Shown: positions 1-12,851 of the stretch, piece after piece
Layout: every line of letters begins with the position of its first letter
How positions within the stretch are numbered: position 1 is the stretch's first letter
NCBI GenBank assembly: GCA_963920765.1
Contig: OY987247.1
Coordinates: 3,410,001-3,474,000 of the forward strand
DNA length: 64,000 bases
Origin: Ulota crispa
Taxonomy: Eukaryota; Streptophyta; Bryopsida; Orthotrichales; Orthotrichaceae
Reading direction: 5' to 3'
Program-made: the position numbers and the translations under genes
Notes under the pieces: model-generated
Seen by the model: only the letters and a program-made list of their open reading frames with translations
Database searches by the model: none
What the model was told of the DNA's origin: nothing

Positions 1-3000
1 TCCGTCCATCAACCAATCGACATCACAAGCATTATCACTCAAAATTTCAAGCAATCACTCCCAAATCTTGAGCTGCTCCAACTCCAACTTACATACAGCT
101 GGGTTGCCATTCTGTTAACCTTCTTCTTTACAGAGACACAATATTGGAAAGCCAATTCAGAATTGAGACGAAATCGAACAAATAATTAAAACCAAAAATA
201 CATGTAAGGTACAATGCAGTTCTCCAAAGTTATTTTAAGCAAAAAAAAAAAAGACACCTGGTTTTAACTCTCGAAATGATTGTGTTTCAGTGAACGTGGT
301 GTCTTTGATGTCGCTATGTTTTAAGTTGGGTTGGAGATGTTAGCATTTAGTTTCTATGGGCCTTTGACCAACTGGAAACAACAAAAGACAATCTGAGATT
401 ATGGTTAGTATTATTTTTAAATGTTAGAATATTTGTTCTTATGGTTTCTGTTTTATATTTAATCAATTTAACTTTAACTTTTCAATAACATATTATGTCT
501 CAGGGGCTTAGTGGTTATAGAATCTTTCTTTGTGCAAGATTATTGCGGAGTTATGATAGCCTAAGCAAGGGTTTTGCAATTCAACTTTGTATTTGTCAAT
601 TATTGTATTTATTGGTGACATCAAGTTTTTTCATGTTTGCTTGTCAATGTGCACCCAAGAAGTTTGAAAAATCATTTTGTTCTTTCCCAAGTCTCCAATG
701 GATTCTTCATGTGCTTGTCTTTGTTGTGATTGGTCATGCATGTATGTTAGGCCTTTATATTTGCTCTTTGTTCTTTTTGCAATTCTAGGAGATGTCCCAC
801 CAAGATTAAAAAGTTGTTTGAGGATTAATCCATGTGAGGGCAAGAGTCAAGCATGTAGATTTGGAGCTTTTGAGGTAGAACAAATAATGTTTTAAGAAGG
901 TTCCAACAATGAGATCTTATTTGTTGATTTTATTGCAATTCAAGCAAAAAAAATCCTTCCACCTCAACATGAACCAACTTATAACCTCACACAAGAATCA
1001 TGAATCATCCAATGATTAAAGTAGTCACATAGTTGAGAATAGACAAAAATAACTTTCTATGGATGTTTTGAGGCCTTTTTATATAGCTCCATTTGCAATC
1101 ATTTCATTGTCTGCAACATAGATGCCTATACTTGTAGGAGTTAAAATGTTTTAGTTGACTTTTATAAGTAAACCTCAAAAAGGTTCAATCTTTTGAATGA
1201 CTCACCTAATAAAAAGATGATGTTGCTCTAGTCTTTTTATTTACAACAAGATTACTCTTTTTCAATGGTGAAGTTTCACCACGTAGTAATATTTATCAAA
1301 ATACATATATGTTGTAAAATTTGTGCAAAAAAAATTCTTGTTGAAGAAGCAAATCAAGTTTGCATTAGCATAATTCCATATTCATATTAGTTATTAAAAA
1401 TTAAAAATTAATAAACGTCAAAATCTTATAAGCCAATAAACACAAATTTTATAATAACTTATACATGATTTTGATAAATTTCAATTCCAATGATAATAAT
1501 GTTAAAAAAGCTGCCAAAACTTTAGGTTCAAACACCTTGTAAACTTAATTAAAATATGGCTTAGAAGGAAATTTAAATATAAATTAGAAATATAATTGAT
1601 TACTTACACAAAGAATATTCTCACAACTTTCTAATCATAGACAAAGATAGAGCAATTTAAAGCTTTTAAAAAACATCTAAATCAAAAACTCAAACCAAAA
1701 TAGCTTTAATTTTCATAGTACAAAACTAATCATTGTGCCTAGTGTTTGTTCTAAAAATTTTATACCTTGTCAATTTTGCAATATTTATTAAAATTTAGAC
1801 CAAGCAATGCTTGATGGAACAAACATCTAGTTAGAAGCAGCAATGAAAATACTTGTACCAAATAAATCTAAGTTTCTTGATTATTCATTCTTGCAAATAC
1901 TTGTTTAGCCCAAGAAAGGAATTAGGGATTCGTACATCTCTAATAGTGCTATTTATAGTTTATCATTTTTGGTAATATATCTTTACTTATGTTTCTTATC
2001 ATGTGAACTCACAATCAATGTCAAGTTCTCAATACCCCAGACATCCAAACACATGCACATTCTTCTTCTTTATAGATAACATCATGACAAATAAAAGAGA
2101 AAATAAACAAAGAAAATAGATTAAACATTGCTACCTATAAAGGGATTATTCAAGAGTTGTAAGTTACATTTCAACTCTTTTAACATGTCATTTAGATGTA
2201 GTCATTGCAAACATCTTGAACATTTTTGTCAACCTTAAACAAATTTGAATTTATGCAAACATCCTTATGTGCATGAAACAATGCAAACACACCTCACATG
2301 TTATATTGAGTTAGTTAAAGTGTCTAAAACCCAAATTTGTTACCAACATAAGAATACATGAGATTTTTTCTCCTTTACTATCCCCTTCCACTTGCAACCT
2401 TGAATACTACATTAATTGTGTTGATAAATGGGAATAAAAGCTAGAACTTGTAGGTCACTATTAACTTTTTTATTTACAATTTAATAATTGCAACATTGGT
2501 AAAAATCTTATTTATCAAGTACAACTCACCTTATTGCAACCTATGAAATCCATAGAAATCCAATGGGCTCAGCCACTTACTTAAGGGGGTTTGGCTTGCA
2601 AATGTAGGATGCAAGCAAAAAAATTAAGCCCTTCACACGGTTTGGATTTTGAGATCTTGCTTTATCTTCACTATGTTATAATGTCAAGTTATTTTTAAAT
2701 ATCTTTATTTAGTGCATACACCACTTGATAATTTTTTCTCTCTAATGTATGTTTTCCACCTTTTTCACCTTCTAGATAATAGCCTTCAAGATTGCACATT
2801 TTGAATACATGTTGATGATGTTTTTGGTTACATAAACATTTGTATTATACAATAGTATAATTCCAAGTTGTTAACACTTATACATAGGGCACACTTGTCA
2901 CCCTCATACATTAAGTGACACAACATAGGATTGAATGCCCATCAACAAAGGGAATAAAAGCTTATCACATAAACACAATGGTTTTTTTTAACAAATTCTA

Positions 3001-3771
3001 GTGTCAATCTATTTTTCCTGTCATGTAAACATTGATTTTTAACTTTGAACATAAAAATCTCTCAATATATGTCTATGGTGTTTCTACAAAATAATCAATA
3101 CAAAAATCTATCTTATCTATAAGGGGGTTTCAAACTTAGGCAAATTCGGCAAGTTCGGTTTTTCTCAAGGCATTTCACTTCCAATACTGAATTTATTTGG
3201 AAAAATAAATCAAAATTTTCAGTAAGAAAAAATATAGCTTTCACATGAGAATCACATGTATATATATTTTGTACAAGGAGAGGTGGAAAATGTTACAAGC
3301 ATTCACTGTTTGGCATAAGAAACCAAGAAAAAAGACAAGAGTTGTAAAATTTGACCAAAAAATCACAAGAGAAAGAAGCAGAGGTTTGCAACCCCTTGTT
3401 GGGCGTAAGCTTATACCAATTAAAACTGAATTATATTCTAAGGAACTGCTAACGGGACACCCTAAATTGTTAACAAGACACCCCATGTGAGCATGAAATT
3501 TGATAATTTAGGGTGATTTTTGATTTATTCAAGTGGTTCATTCATTCAATCATGACATTATCACCTTTTCGAAAGAAAACATGACACATATAAATTTTTG
3601 TTGAAATGTTATTGCACTAGTACTATTTTTTGGCGTATTTTTGCTTTGAGTAACTCAAAAGTCCTATATTTTTAGTTTCAAATTTAAGCACACTTTTTTT
3701 TTTAGTATAACCTTAGAATGATAAAGGTGAAACAAATTTTTTGATCCAAATAAAAAAACTAGGGGAAATTA
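1..3771. other. AT-rich gene-free DNA
   Basis: No coding region is supportable. The open frames are short, AT-driven and resemble nothing known; the best-looking one (495-788, +) is hydrophobic only because of T-rich codons. No splice-linked exon series, tRNA or LTR was seen. Confidence 0.6.
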
Positions 3772-4199
3772 CAAATATGAGCATGAAAATGAAAAATATA
3801 ACATATAGGGGCACAATTTCAAAATAATTACAACTAGGGGCACAATATCAAATGAATTTGTAACTTTTGTAATTTTTTTGGTTTGGACACTAGTTGATTT
3901 AGATACATATCAAATTAAATGTTTCTTAACTTTCAAAAACTTAGAGATCTTTTTAAAACATGTCATCCTTTTTACTAAAATTTCATTATTTAGGCTTGAT
4001 TTGGAGAGAAATTTAAGATTTTTTGAAAGTTAGCTAACATTTGATGTGATGTATCTAAATCAACCAATGTACAAACAAAAATAAATTACAAAAAAATTCA
4101 AATTTTTTTGATATTATGCCCCTATATTTGTAATTATTTTGATATTGTGCCCCTCTCTGTAATATTTTTCATTTTCATGCCCCTATTTGTAATTTCTCC
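3772..4199. repeat. foldback MITE, about 430 bp
   Basis: The left part reads GGGGAAATTACAAATATGAG and the right end is its imperfect reverse complement (CCCCTATTTGTAATTTCTCC). Matching continues inward through short blocks such as GGGGCACAATATCAAA and TTTGATATTATGCCCC, and into the centre (a TTGATTTAGATACAT block near 3895-3908 and its complement near 4050). Almost the whole element folds on itself. No coding capacity. Confidence 0.75.
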
Positions 4200-4262
4200 A
4201 AAAAATTAGCATTAAAAACCATATTTTATGCTCACAAGGGGTGTTGCATAAGAAATTCCCTT

Positions 4263-4507
4263 ATATTATAGAACTCCTCTAAACCAATATCCTCTAAACT
4301 GATATTCTCTATAATCTAATATATAACACAAATCTCAATATTAAACCATAGCAATTAATTTAATAGTAGTAATGCTCCTTGGTGCTATCCCAAGACTAAC
4401 CTCAAGGTCACTTCATTTACACTTCCACAAAATTAACTAATAACTTACTTAAACTAATTTAGTTCTTGGAGTCCCACCCATATCAATTTAGAGGAGTTCT
4501 ACTGTAT
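4263..4507. repeat. Emigrant/pogo-like MITE, about 245 bp
   Basis: The right end, read inward on the minus strand, is ACAGTAGAACTCCTCTAAAT, and the left end has TAGAACTCCTCTAAAC. This resembles the terminal repeat of Arabidopsis Emigrant MITEs (pogo group of Tc1/mariner, TA target), as far as I remember that consensus. It ends just upstream of the GC-rich DUF506 leader. Confidence 0.6.
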
Positions 4508-4559
4508 TTTCCAGCAAGTTTCAAATTTGTGAAAGTCCAGCTCGGATTCACCCTGCAGT

Positions 4560-6173
4560 ACTCAACCGCGGGGTTAGGAAAAGCAACGGAAAGAGACCGG
4601 GACCCCGGGACCTATGACCAATAACCGCGGGCACTCGACAGCGACGCCATTCATTCTCCTCATCCATCCATTCTCCTCATCCATCCATCCGAGGGCTTAC
4701 TACTTAACTCACGAACGTCGTTCGTCCACCTCAGGAATCATTCGTTGAAAAGAGCGCAGACAGACACGCTTCCCGAGAGAGAGAGCCCGGGGCCACAGCA
4801 GCTCAGCCCAAAGCCAAAAGCCATAGCCACTGTCGCCTCTTCCTCACTTGTGTGCTTTCTCTACAATAGCAGCTTGCGCCTCTCCCCTCTCCTTTCTCTA
4901 CAACCAGCTCCTCATCCCTCCCTCGCCGATCCTTGCTCCTCTTGCCGGTCCTCGCATTCCAAGCCTCCGCGTCTTTTGTAGCCATTTCTCGTGGTTTTTG
5001 GCGAAGTTTTGAGGAAGTACGTAAGTACTACAGGAGTTGAGAGCTTGCTGGTGAGTGCAAAGGCTGGCTGTTGTGAGAGGTCGGAGTGTTTTGAAGCTTT
5101 GGTGTTTGTTTGAGGTGAGGTGATGTGAGTTGGAGTTGGAGTTGGAGGTCGGAGAGGGCTTGTTTTCGAGAGGAGATTGGTTTGTGGTTGGTTGATCGTA
5201 AGGTGATGATGATGATGATGATGTGAGCGCTGTCGTGGAGGATGATTTTGGTAGAGTTTGCAGTTGTGAAGGAGGTGAGGTTCGTGAAGGTGTTGAGGAG
5301 AGAGAGAGAGAGAGTGAGTTATTGAAGTGGTTAGGTGGCAAGTCATCGAGTGCTTCGCTTTTCTTGGTTGGTACGGTGAGTGTGAGAGACAGGTGCGCTA
5401 CAGCCACGTTCGAATAGGAAGTGAGACTGGGAATGGCGTATCTGAAAATTGGGAGACAACGAGGGCGGTTGAAATCGTGGACATTGTTGTGTTAGTGTTT
5501 GTGTTGAGGAAGTCCGGCGGGGGGACTAGATTGTGAAGCTGTTTAGTAACAGTGCGTTAATTGAAATGCTACGGGTGGATTTTGTGGAGTTTGATCGGCT
5601 GATTGATTGATTGATTTTGTCATCGTGCGTGGTGTGTTATTCGAATTGACTGCGTTCTTTGTCTGTGAGTGCAGAGGTCGTGGAAGGCGTCGATGATCAA
5701 TTCCCCCGTCGGTAGCAAGCTCTGTATGTTTGCTGCGGTCTGCGTTGCGTTGCTGTGATTGCAAATTGCCTCTCCATGCAGCTGTAGTGCACCTCAGGGT
5801 TTACAGTAACGCTTTCCAGGGCGTATGAGAAAGCGGGATCCTTGAAAAATGATCCACACTCTGTTTCTCACTATTGATCAATTACCTGCTTGAGCCGATT
5901 CGTACCCGATCTTTGTCCCACAGCGAAATTGTAGCCAACGTGCAATCTGTTGTTTTTTCCACCGAGTGTTATTTCTTGGACGATTTTTTTTTTCACTCGA
6001 TCAGGAGCAAAGTTTCTGTACCCGCCCTCTTGTGTATAGGTGCAGATAGTTTTTTTTGTTTACATCGGTGCAAGTGCATACATTGTCAAGTAAATTGCAT
6101 AGTAGTAAGCTTTTTTCTTCTTAAGCCATAACTATTTCGAGAGCCAGTCACAATTGCGACGCCATCCGTACGA
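4560..6173 (+). promoter_or_regulatory. promoter and long 5' leader of the DUF506 gene
   Basis: GC rises abruptly at about 4,540. The tract holds a CCAAT motif (about 4,618), duplicated TCCTCATCCATCC blocks (about 4,655-4,692), a GA run (5,299-5,313) and a run of six ATG codons closed by TGA (5,206-5,226). Open frames on both strands here are composition artefacts. The transcription start cannot be placed and a leader intron is possible. Confidence 0.5.
5206..5226 (+). other. possible oligo-methionine uORF
   Basis: Six consecutive ATG codons are followed directly by TGA in the presumed leader of the DUF506 gene, about 950 bases before its start codon. If it is in the mature leader it would be a seven-codon uORF. 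It is also a simple GAT microsatellite. Confidence 0.3.
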
Positions 6174-8116
6174 ATGCCTGGACTCCGTTGCCCTGGGCCG
6201 ACGATAACTGCACCCTATGGAAACTATTCTTTTCTCCAAGATGTCCAATCGCCTACTGGCAAAGACTCGACATGGGACCGGCCTGTAGATCTTAACTTAC
6301 AACACTTGCCAGCCGGGGAAGCTGTGCCGTTCGTCCCTAGTATTCACAAAGCATGCCGTCCACCTCAGTTTTACGGGGAGTGGATGAAAGTTAAAACCGG
6401 GTCAACTTCCAACCCCTTCAGCGACCCTGGTTGCCCTATGAGTTTCACCGCTTCTTCTCACGTTCACGGTGGCAATGACTACGACGACGACCTTGCGGAC
6501 ATGGTGGACAATTTCATCGAGAGCGGCTCTTCAACCTTCCTTGATGGAAACGACAGTGACAGTGGACCTTCCAATATTGCCAAAATTTGCAACACCTTGC
6601 AGGTAGGTATATTGCGTTGCTTTGCAATTACTTACTCAGTTTGAAATTGTATGGTCCATCATATAGCAGTAGGGAACTTGGCGTGACTTGCGACTGCTCA
6701 GACAATGTGAGAAGGGTCTGCGGTCATTGATTCCATTGCCTGTTCCGCGTGTAAAAGACCAAGGTAGGGTTCGGCCTTGGCTCGTTCTGTTGCGCCCTGC
6801 TGTGTCTCGGTACAGATGTGCCTCGTAAACATCTGATAGTGTTGACTAGTTTGTCCGTGTATTATGCGAGTCGGTAGTGCGTGACCCTGACCCCCCTTGG
6901 CTTACTCGCACGGGACTTGGTTGAAAAGTTGTTGGGAGTGCTGAGTTGTCTATGCGCGCTTGAGAGCACGTTGTTTATTTGTACCTCTTCGTAATCATGC
7001 CAAGCCCTGAAGTTGCCCTAGTAATGAGCCATACCGTACTAATTAGTCTTTATTTTGCATTTACGTTAGTTTGCTATGGCGACGTGAAGAATGAACGGTA
7101 CACAAACCAATTCGCCTTTATCAAGAAAAAATATCTGAAGTCGTGAAGATCTAGGCCCTCATGTTCGTCTCTTTATGGTGCAGGCGTTGACATCTTCCTA
7201 TGGGGGCATCGAAGGAGAACTTCTGAATGCAGTTTGGAGGCTAGTCATGGCCATCGATGCTGACACGGATTTAATTTGCAACTCTGAAGGAAGCGATTGC
7301 AGAGGTGGATGTATCAAGCGCCTGGTCGCCAGCCAGTTGCGCGCCGCTGGTTATGATGCGGCTGTGTGTAAATCCAAGTGGGAAGGCTCTGGACGTGTGC
7401 TCGAAGGTAATTTACAGACCTCTCTCTGTTCTACTAGTGATTTCAGTGGGTCGAGCTATAGATTCCAGCCTCGGCTCTTCTTGTGAAGCAGTACGCGATA
7501 CACATACTCCTGTGTGAGCTGATTCGTTTTACGAAAGATATTTCTATGAACTTTGATGACATATTAAGGAGCTCTGTTGGCTTGTCCAGGTACGGTACAA
7601 ATGGGCGAATATGAGTACATCGACGTGGAAGTGTATCGCAATCAGTATGTGGAGCGGTTGATAGTTGATGTGGATTTTCAGGACCAATTTGTACTGGCGA
7701 GAGCCACTGCCAACCACCTCACTGCAGTCAAGCTTCTTCCCACCGTTTTTGTGGGCACAACGAAGAGATTGGAGCAGATTCTTCAAGTTATGTCAGAATC
7801 TGTCAAGGTTTCTCTGAAGCAGAATTCCATGCCGCTTCCGCCGTGGCGCACTCTCGATTTCATGATCTCCAAGTGGCTGTCGGCTCATGAACGGGTTGTA
7901 GATAAGTCATGGCCGCGTTCGCCTCCAGGTTCTTCGAGCCTCAGTTTGAAAGGACGCCTTCCGTCCATGCCTGAAACCAGGCAATGTGATGTGCAGTTCC
8001 GACGTGTGAGAGATTCTCTCCTTACGGAAATGAATGGCTCAACGCTGAACATCGTAGGGCAGGGAAGAACTGCTCGACAGCAGTCGAAGTCGCGTGGGAA
8101 GCGTAGCATACTGTGA
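6174..8116 (+). CDS. DUF506 (PDDEXK-like) family protein
   Basis: Three exons are inferred at 6174-6602, 7184-7406 and 7590-8116; all junctions are GT-AG and phases close to give 392 residues, usual for the family. The conserved plant DUF506 block is complete. It includes CIKRLVASQLRAAGYDAAVC followed by KSKW (exon 2), then across the second splice GEYEYIDVEV, RLIVDVDFQDQF, LPTVFVG and PPWRTLDFM..KWLS. The N-terminal 140 residues are variable, with an acidic stretch before DMVDNFIESG, also typical. Family members have a predicted PDDEXK nuclease-like fold; biochemical activity is not established. Some Arabidopsis members repress root-hair growth. The ATG at 6174 is the first that gives this N-terminus in frame. 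The gene stands alone. Family assignment is secure; the specific role is not. Confidence 0.93.
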
Positions 8117-8620
8117 TTCACGTCGACAAAAGGCATACTAGTTGTTCGGGTTTTTCTCGATGAGAGTTTGATTCTGATTTTACATGCGGCAACCTTGTAT
8201 TGACTGGCAGGCCGACCCCATTAACCCACCAGCTGATTCCTGAGAAGAGGTTTAGCTTCTAGTGAGACCTCACGGCATCCTGACTTGGAGGACTACATTG
8301 AGACCCTTTTGATTCCCAACATGTTGGCAGATGCACGAACTTGGAGACCCGGCATCCAACGGAGAGTTTTTGTTGTACTTGATTTGGCTCCTAGTTCTGC
8401 ATTGTCTCTTTGTATAAACTCTTTTAGTACATACATATCATCAGACGTACCCAGCCCAGGGATTCCGTCTAGCGAGAATACGATATGCTTAGAGTCATCT
8501 CTATTTTCTTCTACAGCAATGACATTTCTTGAACTCGCATTTGAGTAGAACTTTTGAGATGAGACTCTACAGTTTGTGTTTTCTACGTACATGATATAAA
8601 TTATGACTTTTTTTTTCTTC
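8117..8620 (+). other. 3' UTR region of the DUF506 gene
   Basis: Moderate-GC sequence continues about 500 bases past the stop and then turns AT-rich with a long T run at about 8,608-8,618. The polyadenylation site cannot be fixed. Short open frames on both strands are not credible. Confidence 0.35.
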
Positions 8621-10058
8621 TTTCTAATATCACAATGCAACCACATTCTGGGGGTTGTTACGGCTCTCCAAAGTAAGTAGTTCCCGAACAGAGTACTTGA
8701 AAAGGAATCCATGCTACTATCTCTGCCAGAGGGTTCTCACTTAGCGGGCTAGTTACGTTTCTGCTTTACTTCCATTTACTCACATCTACATTGCTATATC
8801 TTTTATCAAGTCAGTTGCTTCCGTCTTATGATTGTGCTACAGTAGCCGTGTTGCAACGACATATGACCACTTATGTGTTCGGACAAGTTTTCACTTGGGC
8901 TTGAGGAGAGTCGGAATCTCAGCCAAATTAATCAGAAATTCTACCCAAGGAGGGTAAGTTAAACTCATTGGCACTTAGGAGGAACATGACATGATATTGA
9001 TATTTGACAAATTTCTCACCGGTGCATTAAGCCAGTGGTATCTCTCAGCCCATGTGCAATGGCATGAAAAGAAAGCTGTTGCTTTCAGTGCACAATGCTG
9101 TCCTTGGGAAAACAGTACACATTTTGTAAGAACATGCAGAATGGCTTCTTCACTGACAACCAAACAATACGATCTTAATTTGACTTTCTCAACATTCAGA
9201 CAGAGGTTTGCACTCCAGCTAAGTATAGTGACCCCCAAAATTTGCAAATGACAACTAACTTAGATCTTTATCAAGCCATGTACACGTGTCATTACTGCAA
9301 ACACTGATGAGCCAAATCAAGCAACACCTTATTATAAGTTATACACCAAATGCATGAGCAGTCAGTCTCCTGGACGCAATTGTGTAATTGCCACATGCTG
9401 GAAATCCAAGTAACCCACATTCCCCAACCCTAATTTAGTCCACCTAGCTTGTGGTACGGTTTCCCTCTTCTCTAAATTTGTCCCCCACGCTCCTAAACAG
9501 TCCAAGCTATTTAAACCCCCTTGGAATCCAAATTCAGCTATTCCTGAATTTACAGTACCATTAAGCGGCCTACCTTCTGATAAGGTACTCTGTTGCGGTT
9601 AAATTTGCCCTCCTTGCTTCCAAACAGTTCTCCACATGTGCAGGTTTTGAGACCCCCACAAGATAGTAATGGGCTTGTGGCTTGCAATAAAAAAAACTAT
9701 AAAATTACCTTCAGAGCTGCTTCAACCAATAAAGTAAGAAATGGTTTACCTGCATACTTTCATGCCCATCCTAGTGAAGCGCAAATTTAGCAGGCCACCT
9801 GGCTTAAACTCCCTCAATTTGTGCAAGGAACTGTCAGTTTGTGAGTACTAAAAAGTTGGCGGTAAGTTGTTTTAGCCCTGTTTACCTGCTCCCGTAACAA
9901 GGGACTTGTCATGAAGTTCTATTTTTCTTCAAAAGTGGAGAAGCGAAAAGATGGAGAACTTTTAAACCCAATCATTCTCCCAGCCATCAATAGAAATCCC
10001 TGGCATTTAGGTGTCACGAGGAAAAGCCAAACTTTATAAATGGTTTTTTTTGTTTGAA
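8621..10058. other. intergenic, nothing recognised
   Basis: Mixed-composition DNA with no exon-like open frame. Two loosely similar segments (about 9,470-9,510 and 9,598-9,640, both with AAATTTG..CC and CCAAACAGT-type text) hint at an old local duplication. Confidence 0.45.
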
Positions 10059-10390
10059 CTAAGGTAGTGTGATCGTAAACCGTTCATCTAAGGGCTGAAA
10101 CTGAATTTTGGGGAGGTGAAACTTTTTGAGATATTTTTCAATAAATTTTCCTTGAAAGACAAGAGGAATTGGCATGTATTCCAAGTGTTTTCATATTTTA
10201 TGGAGCTTTGTGGAATTAGTTGTGAAATTTTGAAGTGGAAAGGTCATAGGTGCTCTAAAACCGCCCACCTCTCAAATGTTTGTCTCATGTACATTGTTGA
10301 AAGGCTATGAATAAGACATGTACCAATAGGATACATTTGGGGAGGTGAGCGGGATTAGAGCATGAGCAGAATATGAGCAGACTACCTTAT
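10059..10390. repeat. MITE with CTAAGGTAG ends, copy 1
   Basis: Left end CTAAGGTAGTGTGATC, right end ..GACTACCTTAT. Internal text (CTAAGGGCTGAAACTGAATT, GGCTATGAATAAGACATGTA, CATTTGGGGAGGTG) matches the elements at 54735-55052 and 57245-57589, which defines a family of about 320-345 bp. Confidence 0.8.
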
Positions 10391-10530
10391 GTACATTATA
10401 TTTTAAGGAAAATTTGTTAGATACCTCCGTATTTTGCAATCTTTTGACAGAAACCCTTTCTTTTTGGAAATTGCAGGGATACACATAACTTTATAGAGTT
10501 CAAAGAATGACTTGCTTGCAATTTTGGCAG

Positions 10531-11182
10531 TTAACCCCTAAAGGCCCAAGCGACCAGATTTGCGTCGCAAGGAAACTTTGAAGATGAATAAAAAATTATC
10601 AAATCATTTTTTTCAGTATTTTTTTTCAATATAAGTTTGTTTTGAAGTCTACTTTCAACATCAAAAATCTGATTTTGCAAATAAAAATTGATGATTTTTC
10701 TACTTGAGATTTTATATAGGGGTGTCCATTGCAATCTTGAGTTTTCTAGTGTTGGAGGATCTTGAAAATGAGCCTCAAATACACTAGAGCTTGGAGGAAA
10801 ATCCACATTAGAAATCCATTTTAAAATAATGTAGGAATAGATTTTCAAAACCATAAATTGATTAGAGTTAAACATGTAATGACCTTGAACCTCATATTTT
10901 TATGGTGACAAACTTTTTGGATTTGACATGTGAAACAAGGATTGGAAGACTTTAAGTCACTTTTGCAGTTTTAACACCCTCATGTTCAAACATTATAATC
11001 TTTCAACTATAAGTGATATTGTTGTGTTTTCTTTTTCCATGTAATCTCTAACATGTATAGTTTAAATTTGTACGGTTACAATTGGAAAAAACTTGATGGA
11101 ATTTCATGAAGAGGTTGATTGATTGTTCAATTTCATGGAAAGTCTAGGAAGCTCAGATAGGGCTTGGGCATTTAGGGGTTAA
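10531..11182. mobile_element. piggyBac-like MITE, 650-bp family, copy 1
   Basis: Starts TTAACCCCTAAAGGCCCAAG and ends with GGGCATTTAGGGGTTAA, so TTAA flanks inverted CCCCTAAA-type ends. The internal part (GGTGTCCATTGCAATCTTGA, GAGCCTCAAATACACTAGA, TTAACACCCTCATG) is clearly homologous to 25374-26028 and 57586-58231. No coding capacity. piggyBac assignment rests on the TTAA/CCC ends only. Confidence 0.75.
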
Positions 11183-11416
11183 CCCCTGAGTGCCCATAGT
11201 TATTTTAAGATTTAGGAGAAAATGGGGGGTTTAATGGCCACCATAACTTGGAAAATGACATCTAGAAAAAGTGACCTTAGGATTTGAAAAAGGACTACCT
11301 TCTCTGCTTATGGGGACCAACCATGATTGTTTTCAGCGTACAAATTAAGAGAAAAAGTGAGATAAAGTTGTGGGCACCAACAACAGAATCCTGTCACTAG
11401 GGCGCTTAAGGGTTAA
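11179..11416. mobile_element. piggyBac-like MITE, 240-bp family, copy 1
   Basis: Starts TTAACCCCTGAGTGCCC, using the same TTAA that closes the previous element, and ends GGGCGCTTAAGGGTTAA. It is about 80% identical by eye to the reverse complement of 26453-26688. Confidence 0.75.
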
Positions 11417-12369
11417 CCCTTGAACCACAATTGTTTGTTCAATAGTCAGTTGAAAGTTTGGGTAGGTTCCTATGAAGTCAATTTTTGACGGATGTTTCTG
11501 AGATTTGTAGATAAGGTGTATACAATGCACACCTTTGTGTGGAAAAAAAAAATGATTGGATGTTGGAGTAAAAAGTCATGATGCCCAAAAAAATTTGGGC
11601 ACCTAAGGCAATTTGGGCATCTTTGGAGAATCTTATGCTAAAACTCTCATTGACTTTTGAAACTTGGCATGTATGTAACTAATAAAACATGGTGTCCAAT
11701 TATCCAAAAAAAAATTGAGTTCACAAATCACAATCTAAGAAGAGTTGAACTTTGTTAACTATGTTTGGGTGGTTTCAAGAAAATATTTTTTCTTCTAACT
11801 TCAAGCCCTACTATCTTGCATTCCATAAATTCAAAGTTTTTGAAACTTTTTTCTCATATTTCAAATGATTGCCTCTAACTTTTCACCATTTGGATTTCAA
11901 ATAAAAGACTTCCTCATTGCACAAAAAATCATGAAAAAATGACTAGTGTATTGACAATTCACTTAACCTCCTTGCATTGCAGGGTGATTTAGAGTAAGCT
12001 AGATTCTATATTTGCTTCTGATAATTTTCTTGAGTGAACCTAACATTATATAATTGTGAATGGTCAAAAATCTTGTTTTTATGGAGAGCAAAACTTTTAC
12101 TTTAGAAGGGCTTGAAGTTTGCTAACCTTGTTTAGCAAGAATGAAGAATAGTTGTTTTTCTCACTTCAAACATTATTACCTTACAATCTTTGTGGTCAAA
12201 TGGGCTGAATTTTTTTCTTGCATTGCCTTACTTCTATATTTCACTTACGTATTGTTGAAACTCAAGATAAAATAAAATAAAATAAAATAAATCATAAAAA
12301 AAAATGGCAAAAAAATGGCAGTTTTGGTCTTATTTTTCTCTACAACACCCTTTGGGCTATAGGGGTTAA
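11413..12369. mobile_element. probable piggyBac-like element, about 957 bp
   Basis: Starts TTAACCCTTGAACC at the TTAA that ends the previous element and finishes GGGCTATAGGGGTTAA. The end similarity is short, so the boundaries are weaker than for its neighbours. It contains an (AAAAT) microsatellite at about 12,268-12,290. No open frame of note. Confidence 0.45.
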
Positions 12370-12851
12370 ATCCTTGGCCTAAGTGTTGTCAAACTCTTTT
12401 TATCTGTCTTCAAATGATGTTAGCACATGTGTATCACAATGTCAAAGTTGGGTTCTTTGTGCACACAAGCGTTCAAAGCTACTCGTTATATGGCAAATAG
12501 TGAAGCTTGGGGAGCTCTTGTTACCTCACCAAGCACGCATCATAGTGCAGTCACACACACATGCAAGAAATTTTATGACAAATAAGAGTAATAATAAATT
12601 TTCAGTCTCCAAAGTTCCTACAAGAATATCCCCACTATTTGCAAAAAATCAAAAATACCCATCAAAATATAGCAAAATGTTTTTATAAATATCAAACATT
12701 TCCTATATTTTCAATATTTCAATATCACATTATAAAGATTATAATAAAATATTTTTATATGCTTTTAGTACTGATAAATGTATAATATAAAGTTTTGACG
12801 TGAATAGACATTTTATCGTTGTATACACATACAATGTAGGTACATACAATA

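Noticed and set aside
495..895. Overlapping open frames on both strands, one hydrophobic
   Set aside because: Hydrophobicity follows from T-rich codons; no start context, splice sites or homology.
4745..5536. Several open frames on both strands, including 169 and 144 codons on the minus strand
   Set aside because: Low-complexity Ser/Pro/His translations of the GA/CT-rich leader of the DUF506 gene.
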